From: Incurvaria masculella
Taxonomy: Eukaryota > Arthropoda > Insecta > Lepidoptera > Incurvariidae
DNA length: 64,000 nt
Direction: 5' to 3'
NCBI GenBank assembly: GCA_946894095.1
Contig: OX335646.2
Location: 15,990,077-16,054,076 of the forward strand
Shown here: one piece after another, positions 10,215-21,520 of the stretch
Numbering within the stretch: the first letter of the stretch is position 1
Layout of the letters: each line of letters opens with the position of its first letter
Made by a program: the position numbers and the translations under genes
The notes under the pieces: model-generated
Seen by the model: the letters and a program-made list of their open reading frames with translations, nothing else
The model's database searches: none
Told to the model about the DNA's origin: nothing

Positions 10215-11418
10215 ATGAAAGCGGTGACTTGCTGCCTTATCGCCTTTCTGATTTGTAACGCCGAGTGTGGTGAGTTGATACAATTTTTAACTGTATTTTT
10301 ATTACGAAAGTTTTCACTTTTACCTGCATACCTTGTATGAAAGATGCTGTTGTTATGGTAGGCTTGGTTAGCTTGTTGATTTCATATTTTTAAATGGAAG
10401 TGAAAATACTTAAGTAACTATAAATCGGGCACGATGTAACTTGTTAAAGTAACCCATATGATTTCCCTATGCATGTGAAGGCTCCTTCATGTTAATGTTT
10501 TGGCAAGGTGAAATACAAGATTTAAACGCACTTTGCTATACTTCAGTCGCCATCTGTTGAGAATATCTCGAACTAATCTCTAGTTTACCGAGTTACGAAC
10601 CTGTATTGTAGAAATATTGAGATAATTGGCTAGATCATTTGTTTCCAAGCTGAAGCTACGCCATTTCCTTTACATAGTAAAATGCACTGAATTGGTTAAA
10701 CAATTCACAGGGCGGAAGGTTGTTCAGCCACTGGACAGAAGGGCGAACGATGATTTCATCAAGATGGAGGGCGGCGGCGGCGTGCGGCCGGCAGCTCCGG
10801 CGGTGGCGCCCGCGTTTAAGCCCGATGGTGGCGCGCAGCCACAGCAGGCGGTTACACCGCCTAAGCCGCACCCGCAGCCTGCGGTGACACCGCCCAAACC
10901 GCAGCCGCAGCCGGCGGTGACGCCGCCCAAGCCACAACCGCAGCCTGCGGTAACTCCGCCCAAGCCCGCTACGCATGCGGTGACTCCCCCCAAGCCTGCA
11001 GTGCCCGCGGTATTTGTTTTACAATATTGTCTCAAACGAATCATCATCGAAAAGTTGTATTGGGCTAATATCATAACGGTAGTTGTGTGGTATTATATAT
11101 TAATGTCAGGTCGCATAAAAAAAATCACTAACCACGACAACTGTCCGTTTTTTCATAAAATGTATGGAGTGAATGACCAATTTGACAGTCGGAAGGCATA
11201 CTTTGGCTAAGCCAAGCACGAGTAATGCCTATGTATGCTTGTCGTTGCAGCCCTCGCAGCCCGCGAGGCAGCCCGCACCCGGAGCCTCTGCCGCCCCCAA
11301 GCCCACCCCCGGCCCCGGAAGCGTGCAGCAGCTCATCAACTACTACGACAGCCGCGGCCAGGGCAGCCCCATCCGCCCCTACACCTACAGCCAGGCCGTC
11401 AAGGGGGGCAAAGCTTAG
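10215..11418 (+). CDS. Secreted proline-rich repeat protein, three exons
   Basis: Exons are 10215-10269, 10711-11009 and 11251-11418. Donors GTGAGT and GTATTT, with AG acceptors after a CACAG and a TTGCAG, join in phases 1 and 0 to give 173 residues. Residues 1-18 are a signal peptide (MKAVTCCLIAFLICNAEC). An RR pair at 28-29 could be a processing site. Residues 65-118 hold five AVTPPKP units; the first three share an 11-residue period (AVTPPKPQPQP type). The exon 3 product is Pro-rich, then ends in a non-repetitive Tyr/Gly tail (LINYYDSRGQGSPIRPYTY). After the signal peptide there are no cysteines or membrane segments. GC content jumps sharply over exons 2 and 3, as expected of coding sequence here. 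I do not recognise the family. It could be a structural or matrix protein, a silk or salivary component, or a peptide precursor; the sequence does not decide. Intron 2 carries a SINE-1 tail. Confidence 0.8.
11045..11123 (+). repeat. SINE-1 3' tail inside intron 2 of the proline-rich gene
   Basis: GGGCTAATATCATAACGGTA, then a TTGTGTGGTATTA block, a GTCAGGT-CGCAT block and an A run. This is identical in layout to the 3' end of the copy at 21521-21800. Confidence 0.75.
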
Positions 11419-11491
11419 CGTCTCGACCGCGCCGTAGCACCTCTGTTCCCTCTTAATTTAAACCATTAGGTGAACATAAATGTCTGACAGC

Positions 11492-11601
11492 CGTATTAAG
11501 AGTGGGCGGACTAACTTTAATACGCCGGACTAAACCGATTTTTGTATGGTTAGTCCGGTGCTAATCTCGTACTAAGTTTTGACAGGTTCTCTCTGAATAC
11601 G
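11492..11601. mobile_element. MITE-B copy 1 (110 bp)
   Basis: CGTATTAAGAG at the left and CTCTGAATACG at the right form the inverted ends. The interior has GTGGGCGGACTAAC, GGACTAAACC and the TTAGTCCGGTGCTAATCTCG block found in all copies. It lies 74 bases downstream of the proline-rich gene's stop codon, probably in or near its 3' UTR. Confidence 0.75.
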
Positions 11602-11902
11602 ACAGTGAATGTCTGCCTCAATCTTTAAGTTTTATGGCTAGTGTAATATAATCTTTAAAAAAGAGGCCTTTTCTTGTGGTTTTATTAAAGCGTGCCCTGC
11701 ATATATACCGGATGTTAACGGAGGTATGGTCCAAACATTAATCAGTCATTCCTTGGCTTATTTGGACCAAGAAAGATGGATGACGTTTTGTCGTACGGCT
11801 TAAACTTTTTTCACCTGCCCCATACATTTTAATATGCAGGTATAAATGTTCGCCATCCGAATGATTTTTAAACCGTACAACCAAATGTTGTTCACCTTTT
11901 TT

Positions 11903-12141
11903 AGAGTTCCGTACCCAAAGGGTGCCAAAGGAACCCTATTATTAAGCATCCGCTGTCCGTCGGTCCGTCCGTCTGTCACAGGGCTGTCTCTCATGAACCG
12001 TAATAGGTAGGCAGCTAAGATTTAGAAATAAAAATTAAAATGGGGGCCCAATACAAAACAAAAACAGTTTTTTAATGAAATCTTGTACGATGGTACGAAA
12101 CCCTTCGTGTGCGAGTTCGACTCGCACTTGGCCGGTTTTTA
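11903..12141 (+). repeat. Rep-1 dispersed repeat
   Basis: Begins GAGTTCCGTACCCAAAGGGT, includes the CCGTCGGTCCGTCCGTCTGT stretch and ends with a hairpin (GTGCGAG/CTCGCAC) followed by TTGGCCGGTTTTT. The same two ends frame 29507-29797. It is a non-coding SINE- or Helitron-like element; I cannot decide which from one window. Confidence 0.65.
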
Positions 12142-12967
12142 TTCCATAAATGCGTTTGGACCAAACCTCCGCTAACACCCTGTGCATACATGCCAAATAA
12201 TGGATGAGATTTACGGGTATTTTACTGAACGCAAAGATGATATTAAGTTTTTATCCGATCGCATATAAAAAAATATCATATTGTGTTCCATATCCGGTGC
12301 TACCAGATTAAAAAAAAAAATTAACCACCGCAGCTATGTTGCAGTTTTATTTAAATTCATACAGGATAAATTATTATCATAGTTATATGAAGAATTTAGA
12401 TCTGTGTACTCATAGTTTTGCATCTCACCGTTCGCTTTGGCGATTGGGATTGTACCCGAAACTCTGGCATGAGGAGATTTCCTAAGCTACGAGCCAAACA
12501 AAAAATATTATTTTGCCGAAAAGTATTTGTTCAATAGAACTAAGCACATGGTAAAATTTAAGTCCTTAAAAAATTAAAGCACACATAATTAATTCTTAAA
12601 TTATTTTATTCAAAAATGCATAACATCTTTATATCTATCATTTACAAACTGCTCGTTCTCATTTTAGAAATTTCAGCCAGTGCACATAGCAAAATTAAAT
12701 TCACAATCAATTTCACCAACTTGCAGTCTGTTTCGTTTATCGACGCCGTCGCGTCGGTGCCAAGCACGCGCGTCGAATATTTTTAAATGCGATCGTTTTG
12801 AGCAAAAAGTAGGTATTACTTTCTCTCACATTTTGCACCATTACTATTGGAATTCTGACAAAGTTGGACACCGGCAGCGGCTTGGGCGTCACCGAACCGC
12901 GCCAAAAAAACAGCGCCGTCGCCCCGCCCCGCCCCGACCGCTTCGCGTGCCTCTTCGCAGGCCTTAT
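12142..12967. other. No gene recognised; small GC-rich patch at the right
   Basis: AT-rich up to about 12860. Then a C-rich patch, GTCGCCCCGCCCCGCCCCGA, ends against MITE-A. GC-box-like sequence is present, but there is no clear exon boundary. Confidence 0.35.
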
Positions 12968-13116
12968 CTTGGAATTCCGTGCTCGGGAATCAGGAATTTT
13001 TCAGGCGATAAAACAGCTTTTATAGCTGTCGCCAAAGCGGTTTCTCGACGCAAACGATTCTGGAGCATGGTATTTCGTCGAGAAAATCTCTTTGAAAACC
13101 GCTATAAGCGGTTATA
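12968..13116. mobile_element. MITE-A copy lacking one end
   Basis: Left end CTTGGAATTCCGTGCTCGGG, then the family core: CTTTTATAGCTGTCGCCAAAG, a GTATTTCGTCGAGAAAAT segment and GAAAACCGCTATAAGCGGTT. The right arm is truncated. Confidence 0.6.
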
Positions 13117-13331
13117 GAGCGAAAGTGAAAGAGGGAAAGAGCACCGCAGAGAGTCCTTGTAAACAGTAATGGATTGATGCAAATTAAAAATGTATTGGGC
13201 TTTCGTACAAAACGAGGAATGTGATATGACTTATTATTCGCGGGTATTTTGTCTTCCAATTTCGCAACCTGCTGTATACCCACAATTTCGGATGATCCTC
13301 CCGTTATCAATGCCTCCTAATAACACACAGT

Positions 13332-13441
13332 CGTATTCAGAGAGGACCTGTCAAAACTTAGTACGAGATTAGCACCGGACTAACCAAACAAAAACCGGTT
13401 TAGTCCGGCGGATTAAAGTTAGTCCGCCAACTCTGAATACG
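13332..13441. mobile_element. MITE-B copy 2 (110 bp, inverted)
   Basis: CGTATTCAGAG at the left and CTCTGAATACG at the right are perfect 11-bp inverted ends. The interior is the reverse of copy 1 and the length is the same. This is the cleanest copy for defining the ends. Confidence 0.8.
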
Positions 13442-14743
13442 ATGGACGGTGTTGAAGATCATACCTACATATATTGCTTTAACGCATTACCTGCGTTGCG
13501 GACATTGACTGCAAATATTGAACTTAACCTTACCTAACCTAGGATCGGCTCTAGCGTTCGATGCCAAATACGATTTTGGTGACGACGGCAATCTGTTAGA
13601 ATGTTCAAGTGTTCATGTTTACACTATAATGTATATATAACATAGTGACAGCTTTCTTCTTTAGACAAGCGGTAATAGTACTTTTCTTAACCGGGAATCG
13701 AACTCATTCATTTTGAGAAAAATAAAGCAATCTGTATTACTGCACCAGTCAAATAGTGTCGCTTATAAGGAATACATCCTGTCAAGTAATGTTACACGGC
13801 AAACTAAAGGAAAATGTTGATTTTTGATAAATTGATTAATATTTTCAGACATAACCCTTCACTAATCAAATTGTCTAAACATTGTTTTCTTACGGTTATT
13901 ATGGTTTTTAACCGCGAAGAGATAATAGAATTTAAAAATACGAACACGATATTAAGCTACATTTCAAATTCTTTGATTTGTGATTGTACGGGTAATGTAT
14001 GCATACTTTAAAATATAAAACAATATTTTTAAAATCATCATTTCCTTTAGTATAACATTATAAGCGTAACATTTTTTCACGGGATTTGTTCCTTATAAGC
14101 GACCATATTGACTGTTGCAATACGACAAGATACTTAATTTTTCTCAAAATCAACGAGTTTCATTCCCGGAAAACGATTTTTCCCGAAATCTGATAAAGCG
14201 TTTTAGTTTTTACCAAAATCGGCTTCATGACTCCTTTGAGTGTTTTTGGCTATTTCTTATAGTTTCGGATTTGGCCCTGAAGTCTCACTTGAAAAATTCA
14301 CCCTGCATACAGGGTGTCGTAACGGCCAGTGCATTAATTTCTTTTTTTTTTATTTATTTTGAAAACAAACAGTCATACAAAAAATTACAATTGTAAATAA
14401 GAATATCACATAGACCTATAGTTCCCTATTTTTACATGTTTAATTACTTATTGAGAGCATATTTAGATGAAGTTGTAATGTGATAAGATAAGATTGTGAA
14501 TATACAAGTGAGTAAAAGAAAAGAAATACATATTAAAGATAAAACATAAATCAACAAGTATCTAATATAATTTTCATGGTTTTCTTCTTAAATGGTAATA
14601 ATGAGTTAGAAAATAAATCTACTTCAAAAAAATGTTTGTTATAGTTGTTCAAACTACGTCGAACAAAAGAGCATAATTTGTGTGGCATGAGGGGATATAA
14701 AACAGTTCCTTATTGCGTGTAGTACGATGAATTTCGAAAAAAG
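13442..14743. other. No gene recognised
   Basis: AT-rich, with short open stretches of low complexity at 13814-14396. The T run near 14341 and the TTTATTTATTTTGAAAAC that follows may be the antisense of a decayed LINE 3' end. Confidence 0.4.
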
Positions 14744-14971
14744 GATACCAAAATTGGCGCGATTGACGTCACGAGGCAGGTGCGCCACTTTCACTGGTGT
14801 GAGTACCCCTCGCGGATGCGGTGGCGCCAGCTGCGGTTCGCGCGCGGACTGGACGAAAACTTGCGCAACTACCGCGAAATGGAAGGACCGAGCGATGCGG
14901 GAATTACGTGGGTCGTCAAGGTTGCGACATTCGGCGGATGCGTCATTTCGACCGACATAATGGCGGCTTAA
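14744..14971 (+). other. GC-rich patch with an open frame; possible exon
   Basis: Between an AAAAAAG acceptor-like site and two donor-like sites (CACTGG/TGTGAG and CTGGT/GTGAGT near 14795), one frame is open and reads ...GAIDVTRQVRHFHW. It stays open to 14971 if unspliced. Composition is clearly richer in GC than the flanks. No family identified. Confidence 0.25.
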
Positions 14972-14990
14972 CATGGCTGACGGCGTTTTT

Positions 14991-15558
14991 CCATTTGGCT
15001 TCACCTGCTTTGCCTCCACAGAGATCGACGATGGAGGTCTTCGTAATAACGCACACACAAGCACCTCGCAATTAACGCACGCTGACTGATTTTCTATCGA
15101 AATCAAAGATGGGTCGTTTTACGAGAGGAATGTTTCTTTGATATATTTGATGAAGCAATTGTACAATTAGGTTGGATTGCGTCTAAATATTATATTATTA
15201 TTTAATTACGATTTCTGTGAGCTCAGCTGAATCCTCATATGCCTTCCGAAGTTCAGGTCATACCGAGAAATCCAATGTAGTCGTCGATACGAAGAGTACC
15301 CTGGAAGGTTAGACCTGCAGTGAACATTGTCTGCTCGCACTAAACTCACACGTCTGTGTCATGTTCGTATTGAACTGGACGACGTTCTGATAACCTCATC
15401 CGTATCGTCGGAGGGCAATGTGGGTGACATTCCCGACACATTACAACCACAGAATATTAGATTATTACATCCAAGAGCTCAACTCCATACAAAGTCCCGA
15501 TCTCGTACACCTGTACAGGTACTTTTCTAACCTAGTTTCGCGATTTTGAACTGTCGCA
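14991..15558. other. No recognised feature
   Basis: Mixed-composition DNA between the GC-rich patch and LINE-A. No shared repeat seen. Confidence 0.4.
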
Positions 15559-16613
15559 AATTTTTTTTTTTTTTTTTTTTATGAAAAACCGGTATGGGTG
15601 GCTGTGCTGAGGACCAAAGGTGCTCAGAAAAGCCAAAAACACCTCGCCTCGCGAAACCACGCTCAGCGAGGCGCCATGCCAGCGGATTTGCGGACTATGG
15701 CTGGGCTATCGAGCTTATTCAAATTACGTTTGAAGACTCCCAGGTTATAGGTATGAGGAAAGGCATCCGCCGGTAGACAGTTCCATATCCTGGCGGTGCG
15801 GCAGAGAAAAGAGTTTGAGAAACGGTTCGTTCTCAAAAGCCTAATGTCAACCACAAGGGGGTGCTCTGATTCTCTGCGGCGGGTGCTCCGGATATAGGTA
15901 GGATGGGGAGGAATGAGGGATGCAAGTTCCACAGAGCAACGTCCATGGTAGTACCTGTAGAACAGACTGAGCGACCCCACAAACCGTCTGTGGCTCAGTG
16001 ACTCCAAGCCAGCGGTGATTTGTGGGTCCCCAACTAGACGGACCGCTCGGCGCTGAATTGAGTCCAAGGACGCCAGCAGGTACTGGGGACTGCCTTCCCA
16101 TATATGGCTACAGTATTCTATCACCGGCCTTATCTGTGATTTATAAAGAAGAAGTAGTTGTACCGGTGAAAAGAACCTTCTGCAACGGTATAGGATCCCC
16201 AGTTTCTGCGATGCAATTTTGGCCTTGGCTTCAATGAAACGCCGAAAACCCACGTCTTTGGAGATGTTGCAGCCCAGTAGGTCCAGGTGATCCGAGACAG
16301 GTACTACGTTGCCTTGGAAACTTGAGAGGAGCGGAAAGGGTTCTACCTTGGCAGAGAAAACACAGCATTGGGTCTTGCGAACGTTGAAGGCGACAAGGTT
16401 CTCCTGGCCCCAGTTGGCTACTTTATCGAGAACAGCATCTACCTTATTTACCACAGAACGTTGCGCCTCGATGGGCTGTGCATCTCTGCTCCTCCAATCC
16501 CTGACATACCCCTCATGCTCGGTGCTGTCATCAGCGTAACTGTGTATCATGCCGAGGGACAGTAAATCGTTAATGAAGATTAAAAATAATCCTTCGAGGT
16601 CATCTTTTTAAAA
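15559..16613 (-). mobile_element. LINE-A: 5'-truncated non-LTR retrotransposon with poly(A) tail
   Basis: On the minus strand the element begins inside the reverse transcriptase (16613), runs through its stop at 15663 and a 3' UTR of about 85 bases, and ends in an A tract (T run at about 15559-15580 on the plus strand). Severe 5' truncation with a poly(A) end is typical of target-primed reverse transcription. It is the best-preserved LINE copy in the window; fragments of it occur at 4386, 31190, 32106, 33205 and 46019. Confidence 0.85.
15663..16610 (-). pseudogene. LINE-A reverse transcriptase, C-terminal part
   Basis: An uninterrupted frame opens at about 16610, with FINDLLSLGMIHSYADDS near its start. 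YADD is RT motif C, whose two Asp bind the catalytic metals. Downstream are the QKLGILYRCRRFFSPVQLLLLYK-type thumb segment (positions about 16150-16220), YCSHIWEG and IQRRAVRLVGDP, both usual in jockey/CR1-type elements, then RIWNCLPADAFP and the C terminus MAPR. RT motifs A and B and any endonuclease domain are missing upstream, so the product would be inactive. Absence of internal stops over about 315 codons points to recent insertion. Confidence 0.85.
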
Positions 16614-16673
16614 AAAAACAAAAAAAAAACATACAGACGAATTGATAACCTCCTCCTTTTTTGAAGTCGGTTG
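16614..16673 (+). repeat. Rep-4 terminal segment
   Basis: GACGAATTGATAACCTCCTC followed by CTTTTTTGAAGTCGGTTGA. Close matches stand at 56216-56257 (+) and, reversed, at 62481-62509. It is preceded by an A-rich run at the LINE-A 5' junction. Confidence 0.6.
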
Positions 16674-17214
16674 ATAACAGAAACAGCAATGCTACGCCAA
16701 TATTTAAGTGACAACCACGACACTCGATGGAGAGAAGGTATTTCTCTCAAAAATCGCCTGAGTGGTATTGCTGTGGCCCCAGTCGCACAGCTATGTATAT
16801 ACCGTTTTACAACTAAAAAAAGTTCACCTGATCTGATACTGAGAGGTCATAAGGATATCTCAAAGTTTTCCATCATAGTTTCTGAACATACATTCAGTAG
16901 ATTTATGAACATTTCGCAGAAGTCTGCCTGGATGGTAGTTATTATCTTGTCCCACATCTTTAGTTTTAATCTTGTCACAACCCGCAGTACTGTATGTCCC
17001 ATAACATTATCACACATCACATCATTCACTAGAGAATAATTTGCTGATTATTAATAAAAACCTGTATTCGGGCGTATAAATCTTTTCTATGGAAAGTTAA
17101 CGAAATGGAAATTTCGCAATGCCTCCGCCGGTGACCATAACCGACCGAGTGATCCTACACACAATAATATGATGTCACCCAACGACAAAACACAAGAAAG
17201 CTCCGTCATGGTTC
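16674..17214. other. Unassigned; open frames on both strands
   Basis: A 122-codon plus frame (16671-17039) overlaps a 60-codon minus frame (16847-17029). Neither has a signal peptide, motif or splice context I can support, and the plus frame starts inside Rep-4. I treat both as chance or relic frames. Confidence 0.3.
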
Positions 17215-17345
17215 CGTATCCTTAGCTGCGAGACGGTGACATTCCTGCGGCGGCGGTGGAGGAGTTGCGCGGGCGCCTCCCCGCGCCGACCGCATCGCGC
17301 AGGCGCGGCCCCGGCCGCCGAGTGAAAGTGACAGACTCTTGTTTG
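17215..17345. other. CpG-rich island
   Basis: About 130 bases of very high GC (CGGCGGCGGTGGAGGAGTTG, then GCGCAGGCGCGGCCCCGGCC) surrounded by AT-rich DNA. It resembles the promoter-proximal islands at 23.1 and 34.1 kb but has no clear splice donor. Confidence 0.3.
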
Positions 17346-18391
17346 TAACAATGGACCGGCGTGTGGGCTGAAGACTTGTTATAAAGGCTGATTATGCATT
17401 TATTTCTGGTGTAAAGAACCGAAACAAAACATTTTTAAATATACTTATACTTACTTAACTTTTTTTTTATACTAAGAAATATAGACTTTCTAGAGACTGT
17501 TCATAAAAAAAATATCATTAAAAAATCATAAAAATAGCTGGTTTGATTTGAAAACGTAATTCTTGGACATATATATGCGAGGTTAACCTGATGCCACCGC
17601 AACATCATGTGGAAAGAAAAATAGCAATGAAATAAGTTCAATCAAATACGAATTGAAAAGTTTTCGTTGTATATATTATTATTCAAATCTCTATAACTAA
17701 GCCCCAATCCATTTGTATTATTATAATATCGTCTAATGCTACTAAAAATAAACGCCCTGTATTGTAGAGCCCGTATTGTAAAGTGTCTGCTTGATTGTTT
17801 TCTAAATTTATGATTTTTTAATTTAATTTAAAATTTATGGACATTTTAAAATGTGTAGAGGACAGTTCCACCAATTTCTTTATCACTGATTATTAACAAA
17901 TTATATTTTTTATGTTTGAAAACTGTTACAGCTTTTCACGCGGCAGGAAGAGACATTCTCCGACGTTTAAATAATATTTTATCCGTACACAATTTCATAA
18001 CGGGGACTGACAAATAGATGAGTATTCAAATTTAATTTAATTTATGTGATACTTACGGCTTACATGTGTAAAAAACGAAATGCTATTCATCAAAAGCTAC
18101 AAAGTGCTTGAGGGCTGTCATTATGCTCTAATAATTCTATTTCGGCTCAACCGTTTAACATTTTCATTTATGAACAAGTCGAACTGGTTCTTGTACTTTG
18201 AAGTGCTTTCATGCTTCGACCTATTGGTTTATGTTGGTAAAGATCCAATGAGGAGATAAAGGTAGAGAAATTCTCTCGGCCCCAATGTAGACTCAATAAG
18301 GTAGTACAACAATCCAACTACCTACAGCTCCCTTCAAGTTCCTGTCAAGGGGCAAACCAGATTCTGGTAGACAAAATACGAATGGAATGTT
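17346..18391. other. No recognised feature
   Basis: Strongly AT-rich with many A/T runs and no frame longer than background. Confidence 0.5.
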
Positions 18392-18690
18392 TAGTTCAGA
18401 GTGGTCAGTCGGAGTTCTCACCTAAATTGGTGTTTACGGAACTTCTACGTGTCGTAACACTTTACTACATATTCTGTGGTTTTACTTCTTCAAGCTGTCA
18501 AAGTCAAACTCGGACTTCCGATTTGTATGAAAACACGAAGTCCGCGTAAACGGCAACGTCCACGTTTTTACGGCGACGATACGTAATCTGTCGAACTTGA
18601 ACTCGTAAATGTTAGTTCGCTTAACGCCTACTGCGCGCGCTCTTCAATTTCTCCATACATTTGAAAGAGCCAGTCGATCGGTTTGTCGCC
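18392..18690. mobile_element. MITE-C copy, right end missing
   Basis: Starts TTCAGAGTGGTCAGTCGGAG and CACCTAAATTGGTGTTTACG, keeps the TCAAGCTGTCAAAGTCAAAC and CGCGCTCTTCAATTTCTCC blocks, and stops at GTCGATCGGTTTGTCG before the terminal CCAATTTAGGTG. Confidence 0.7.
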
Positions 18691-19066
18691 CTTCAAAAGT
18701 TGAAGGGTTTCTATATTGTCGGGGTAAACGATGAGATAGACATAATACTAATGGATTTCAATAAATCAAAATTTGCTCAATATTTATGTTAACTACTTAT
18801 TTTCCTAGCTTCATGGACAGTAATCAGGAGGACTTCAAGCCACTTCTCACCCTGGTCGTGATAGTAGGCCTTAACTGTAGTAGTAACTGCAAGATGTTTG
18901 CTACCACAGCGACATACAAACTTAATGAAAATAAAAACTCCATCATTTTTTACTATCTATACAATGTAGTATAGGATACATACTCTGCATAACGGTGGTT
19001 ATTATGTATTTTTTCCTGAACATTATCTTTCGACGGAGGACATTCACCATTGGTAAAGTAGGCTTA
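18691..19066. other. No recognised feature
   Basis: AT-rich spacer. A 62-codon plus frame at 18786-18974 has no recognisable content. Confidence 0.4.
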
Positions 19067-19067
19067 T

Positions 19068-19146
19068 TCTTGGAATTATATGTTCAAGAGTCAGGAATCT
19101 TTCAGTCGAGAAAATAGCTTTTATAAAAATAGCGGAGCCGGCTAGA
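19068..19146. mobile_element. MITE-A half copy
   Basis: CTTGGAATTATATGTTCAAG, CAGGAATCTTTCAGTCGAGA and GCTTTTATAAAAATAGC correspond to one arm of the family. Confidence 0.5.
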
Positions 19147-19149
19147 AAC

Positions 19150-19600
19150 CAATCCTATAGATCCTTTATCCAAAGGCTCGGTAAACTATGGAATGCACTC
19201 CTGGCCGAGGCGCTTCTCCCAAAGTACAACCAGTAGAACTTTTTTTGGAATTCCGTGCCCAGGAATCAAGAATATTTAAGTCGAAAAATTACCTTTAAAG
19301 CTAAGCGGTTTTCTCAACGAAAAAAATACAATCATTGAAAAACCATGCTCCGGAATCCTTCCACCGAGAAAATCGCTACAAAAGCAGTTTTTTCGACTGA
19401 AATATTTCTAATTCCTGAACACGGAATTCCAAGAACAGACCACTGGGGTTCTTCAAACATGGTATGAAGAAGCACCTGGCCGGGCGACTTTTTCCTATCG
19501 TCATGGTTTTCGCATCCCCTGTGAAAGTTCGAAAGCCTATGTGCATCGTCGGGCACCTCTTATGTGTGGGTCTGGCGTACGCCATGTTCGGCGCTTACTC
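19150..19600 (+). repeat. LINE-B 3' fragment split by a MITE-A insertion
   Basis: The left part (to about 19230) reads RSFIQRLGKLWNALLAEALL-like. The right part (from about 19438) resumes with GGGGTTCTTCAAACATGG, CACCTGGCCGG and CATCGTCGGGCACC. Removing 19234-19437 restores the order seen in the unsplit copy at 27962-28145. Confidence 0.65.
19234..19437. mobile_element. MITE-A copy nested in LINE-B
   Basis: TTGGAATTCCGTGCCCAGGA at the left and the inverse of TTGGAATTCCGTGTTCAGGA at the right bound a fold-back of about 200 bp. ACCA occurs at both junctions with LINE-B (19229-19232 and 19439-19442), consistent with a short target duplication. Confidence 0.6.
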
Positions 19601-20109
19601 GTTATTGAAATAAAATACGCAATTCGTAAGGCAGTGAATGCGCCACTAGGATGTTATAGTGTAATTGTGTAGCGATGGACTAATATCTTGATTAGATAAC
19701 GAAATAATTCGATTGTATGCAAATGTCGGAGCAATACAGCGATCACGTCTGCTCTTGCATCACTCATACGTTTCGGCAAGCACGGCCGATGACTGGACAG
19801 TATAGTCGCGAACGTCAATACTTTCCAACCGTGTCGCACGGAACTGCCCTAGTGCCGAGCTAAGTAGTCGCCACAGAGTTGAGGGGTAAAAACTCTACCA
19901 TTGTGAACGTAGCCTACACACTTATAAGCGCACAATTTAGTGGCACCGAGGCGGATACAGTCTGCAACGCCAGAGATACACATCGGTTACGTAAAGTTTA
20001 GCGCACGTATTGAATGAAAATGTGCGTCATACATTCCGGACTTACTAAATGTATGAATGGATCACAGAGCTGCTCCACTTCGTAAATCTGTGATGTAACT
20101 TGTGGAACG
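19601..20109. other. No recognised feature
   Basis: Mixed composition with no repeat shared within the window and no supported frame. Confidence 0.4.
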
Positions 20110-20550
20110 GAATGGACTGATATTATCTTACTCATAATCTGTGCTCAGCCTTTATGGCTGGTTGAAAACCAAAAAGAAATACCTCTAGATTTAACAACGA
20201 ATTTACACACCCACACGCGCCTAAACTCTTTCACAATATAAACAAACAAAACCCTCTTACACTTCCACGCCCCCATAACCCTACAAATTCATATATTTTA
20301 AACGTAAAAAAACCTATTTCTGTTCTTTATTTATACTGTGTTATTGCTTCTCCTATATCTATTTTAAGTCAATTTTTTAGATCCTTTAGATCCGGTGGTG
20401 GCTGAAAACCATTGGCACGCACTGAGCAACATTAATGTTATCCTACAGTTTCTACATGGGTCAATCTTAATCGTAATAATATTGTAAAAAGTTGTAAAAC
20501 ATGAATGTATGTTAAGGGAATAAAATGCTTCTATTTCTATTTCTAACGAG
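20110..20550 (+). repeat. Probable LINE 3' end
   Basis: A decayed non-coding stretch ending GGGAATAAAATGCTTCTATT followed by TCTATTTCTA. A polyadenylation signal followed by a short simple-repeat tail is a common LINE 3' end. Confidence 0.4.
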
Positions 20551-21520
20551 GAGCATGGTTCCATATAAAGAATCGAACTGGAAAGCTTCTTTGAGGAGAA
20601 ACCCATAAAACCTCTGCATAAGATTTTGGGATATGTATCCAATTATCGTCCAACACTTGGTAGCCGATGGCTGTCGAGCAATTCCCAGTATAACACCCGA
20701 TAGGTTAGGTTAGGTCTTATACCATGATGTGTCACGTATCCTCGCCGCTTTTTCTCGCCCGTCTCCAACCCTCGGGGCGGGAACAAACCTGCAGAGATCA
20801 CAGCAGTGTTACTTCGGAGGATATACTGGCGACCCCGGCGCATATGAGAGATTTCTCACAAAATTCCAAACACGAGCTTCTAATGAAAACTCGTATACAA
20901 ACAGAAAGGTGATTCCAAGTTCAGTTTCGTTATTTTTTTGCGAAATCTTAAATTGACGTTTCTCCGTACACCTCGGCCGTGTGACTCGGATGGGGCGCCG
21001 GCTCTGCGGCAAATATGAAATCGAGAGAAAGAGTGAAATTGAATAAATTGCCCATTGTGAGGTGCTCGAATTCGGTGAGACTTTCTGTTTTCATGTTGTG
21101 CTTTTTGGGCGGAATTACGTGGCTGTAATGATCGCGCACGGAATCTCATTGCCCGACACCTGTCTCAAACCAACTGTTCGCTGCCAGTGCATAATTGTTT
21201 GCTAAGTCATGGGGAAATTCTCTGTGATATGTTATGTACTCAAGTAAGCAGATCATGTTTAATGAGGCGATTAAAATATCAAAAATATTTAACGTTAGGG
21301 TACAAGTGTGTTGTCTTAATTAATGTTTGTTTTTAATGTTATTTAAAAAAAAAAATGTTTTTCTATAATCATCAATTATAGTTTTCAACCAGCGAGCATG
21401 GCAGGATGGGAGGAGTGATCAAAACTCATTGCAGCAGCGTAGCCACGGGTCAGTGTAACACGTCGAACTGTAGTTAGTTCGCTAACAAATTCGGCTTAAG
21501 AAATACATCGAATGCTAGCT
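20551..21520. other. No supported gene
   Basis: Open frames of 60-90 codons overlap on both strands at 20643-21149 and shadow one another. No signal peptide, motif or splice pattern stands out. A short TTAGGTTAGG stretch (about 20703) resembles the insect telomere unit but is only two units long. Confidence 0.35.

Noticed and set aside
14764..14800. Resemblance of the VRHFHW word to a receptor tyrosine phosphatase loop
   Set aside because: Only five or six residues match, and the following WPD signature is not in the sequence; too little to claim.
16671..17039. 122-codon plus-strand frame as a gene
   Set aside because: It begins inside a dispersed repeat, overlaps a comparable frame on the other strand, and shows no motif, signal peptide or splice context.
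20699..20714. Telomere-like TTAGG repeats
   Set aside because: Only about two units of the insect telomere repeat, with no array or telomeric retroelement next to it.
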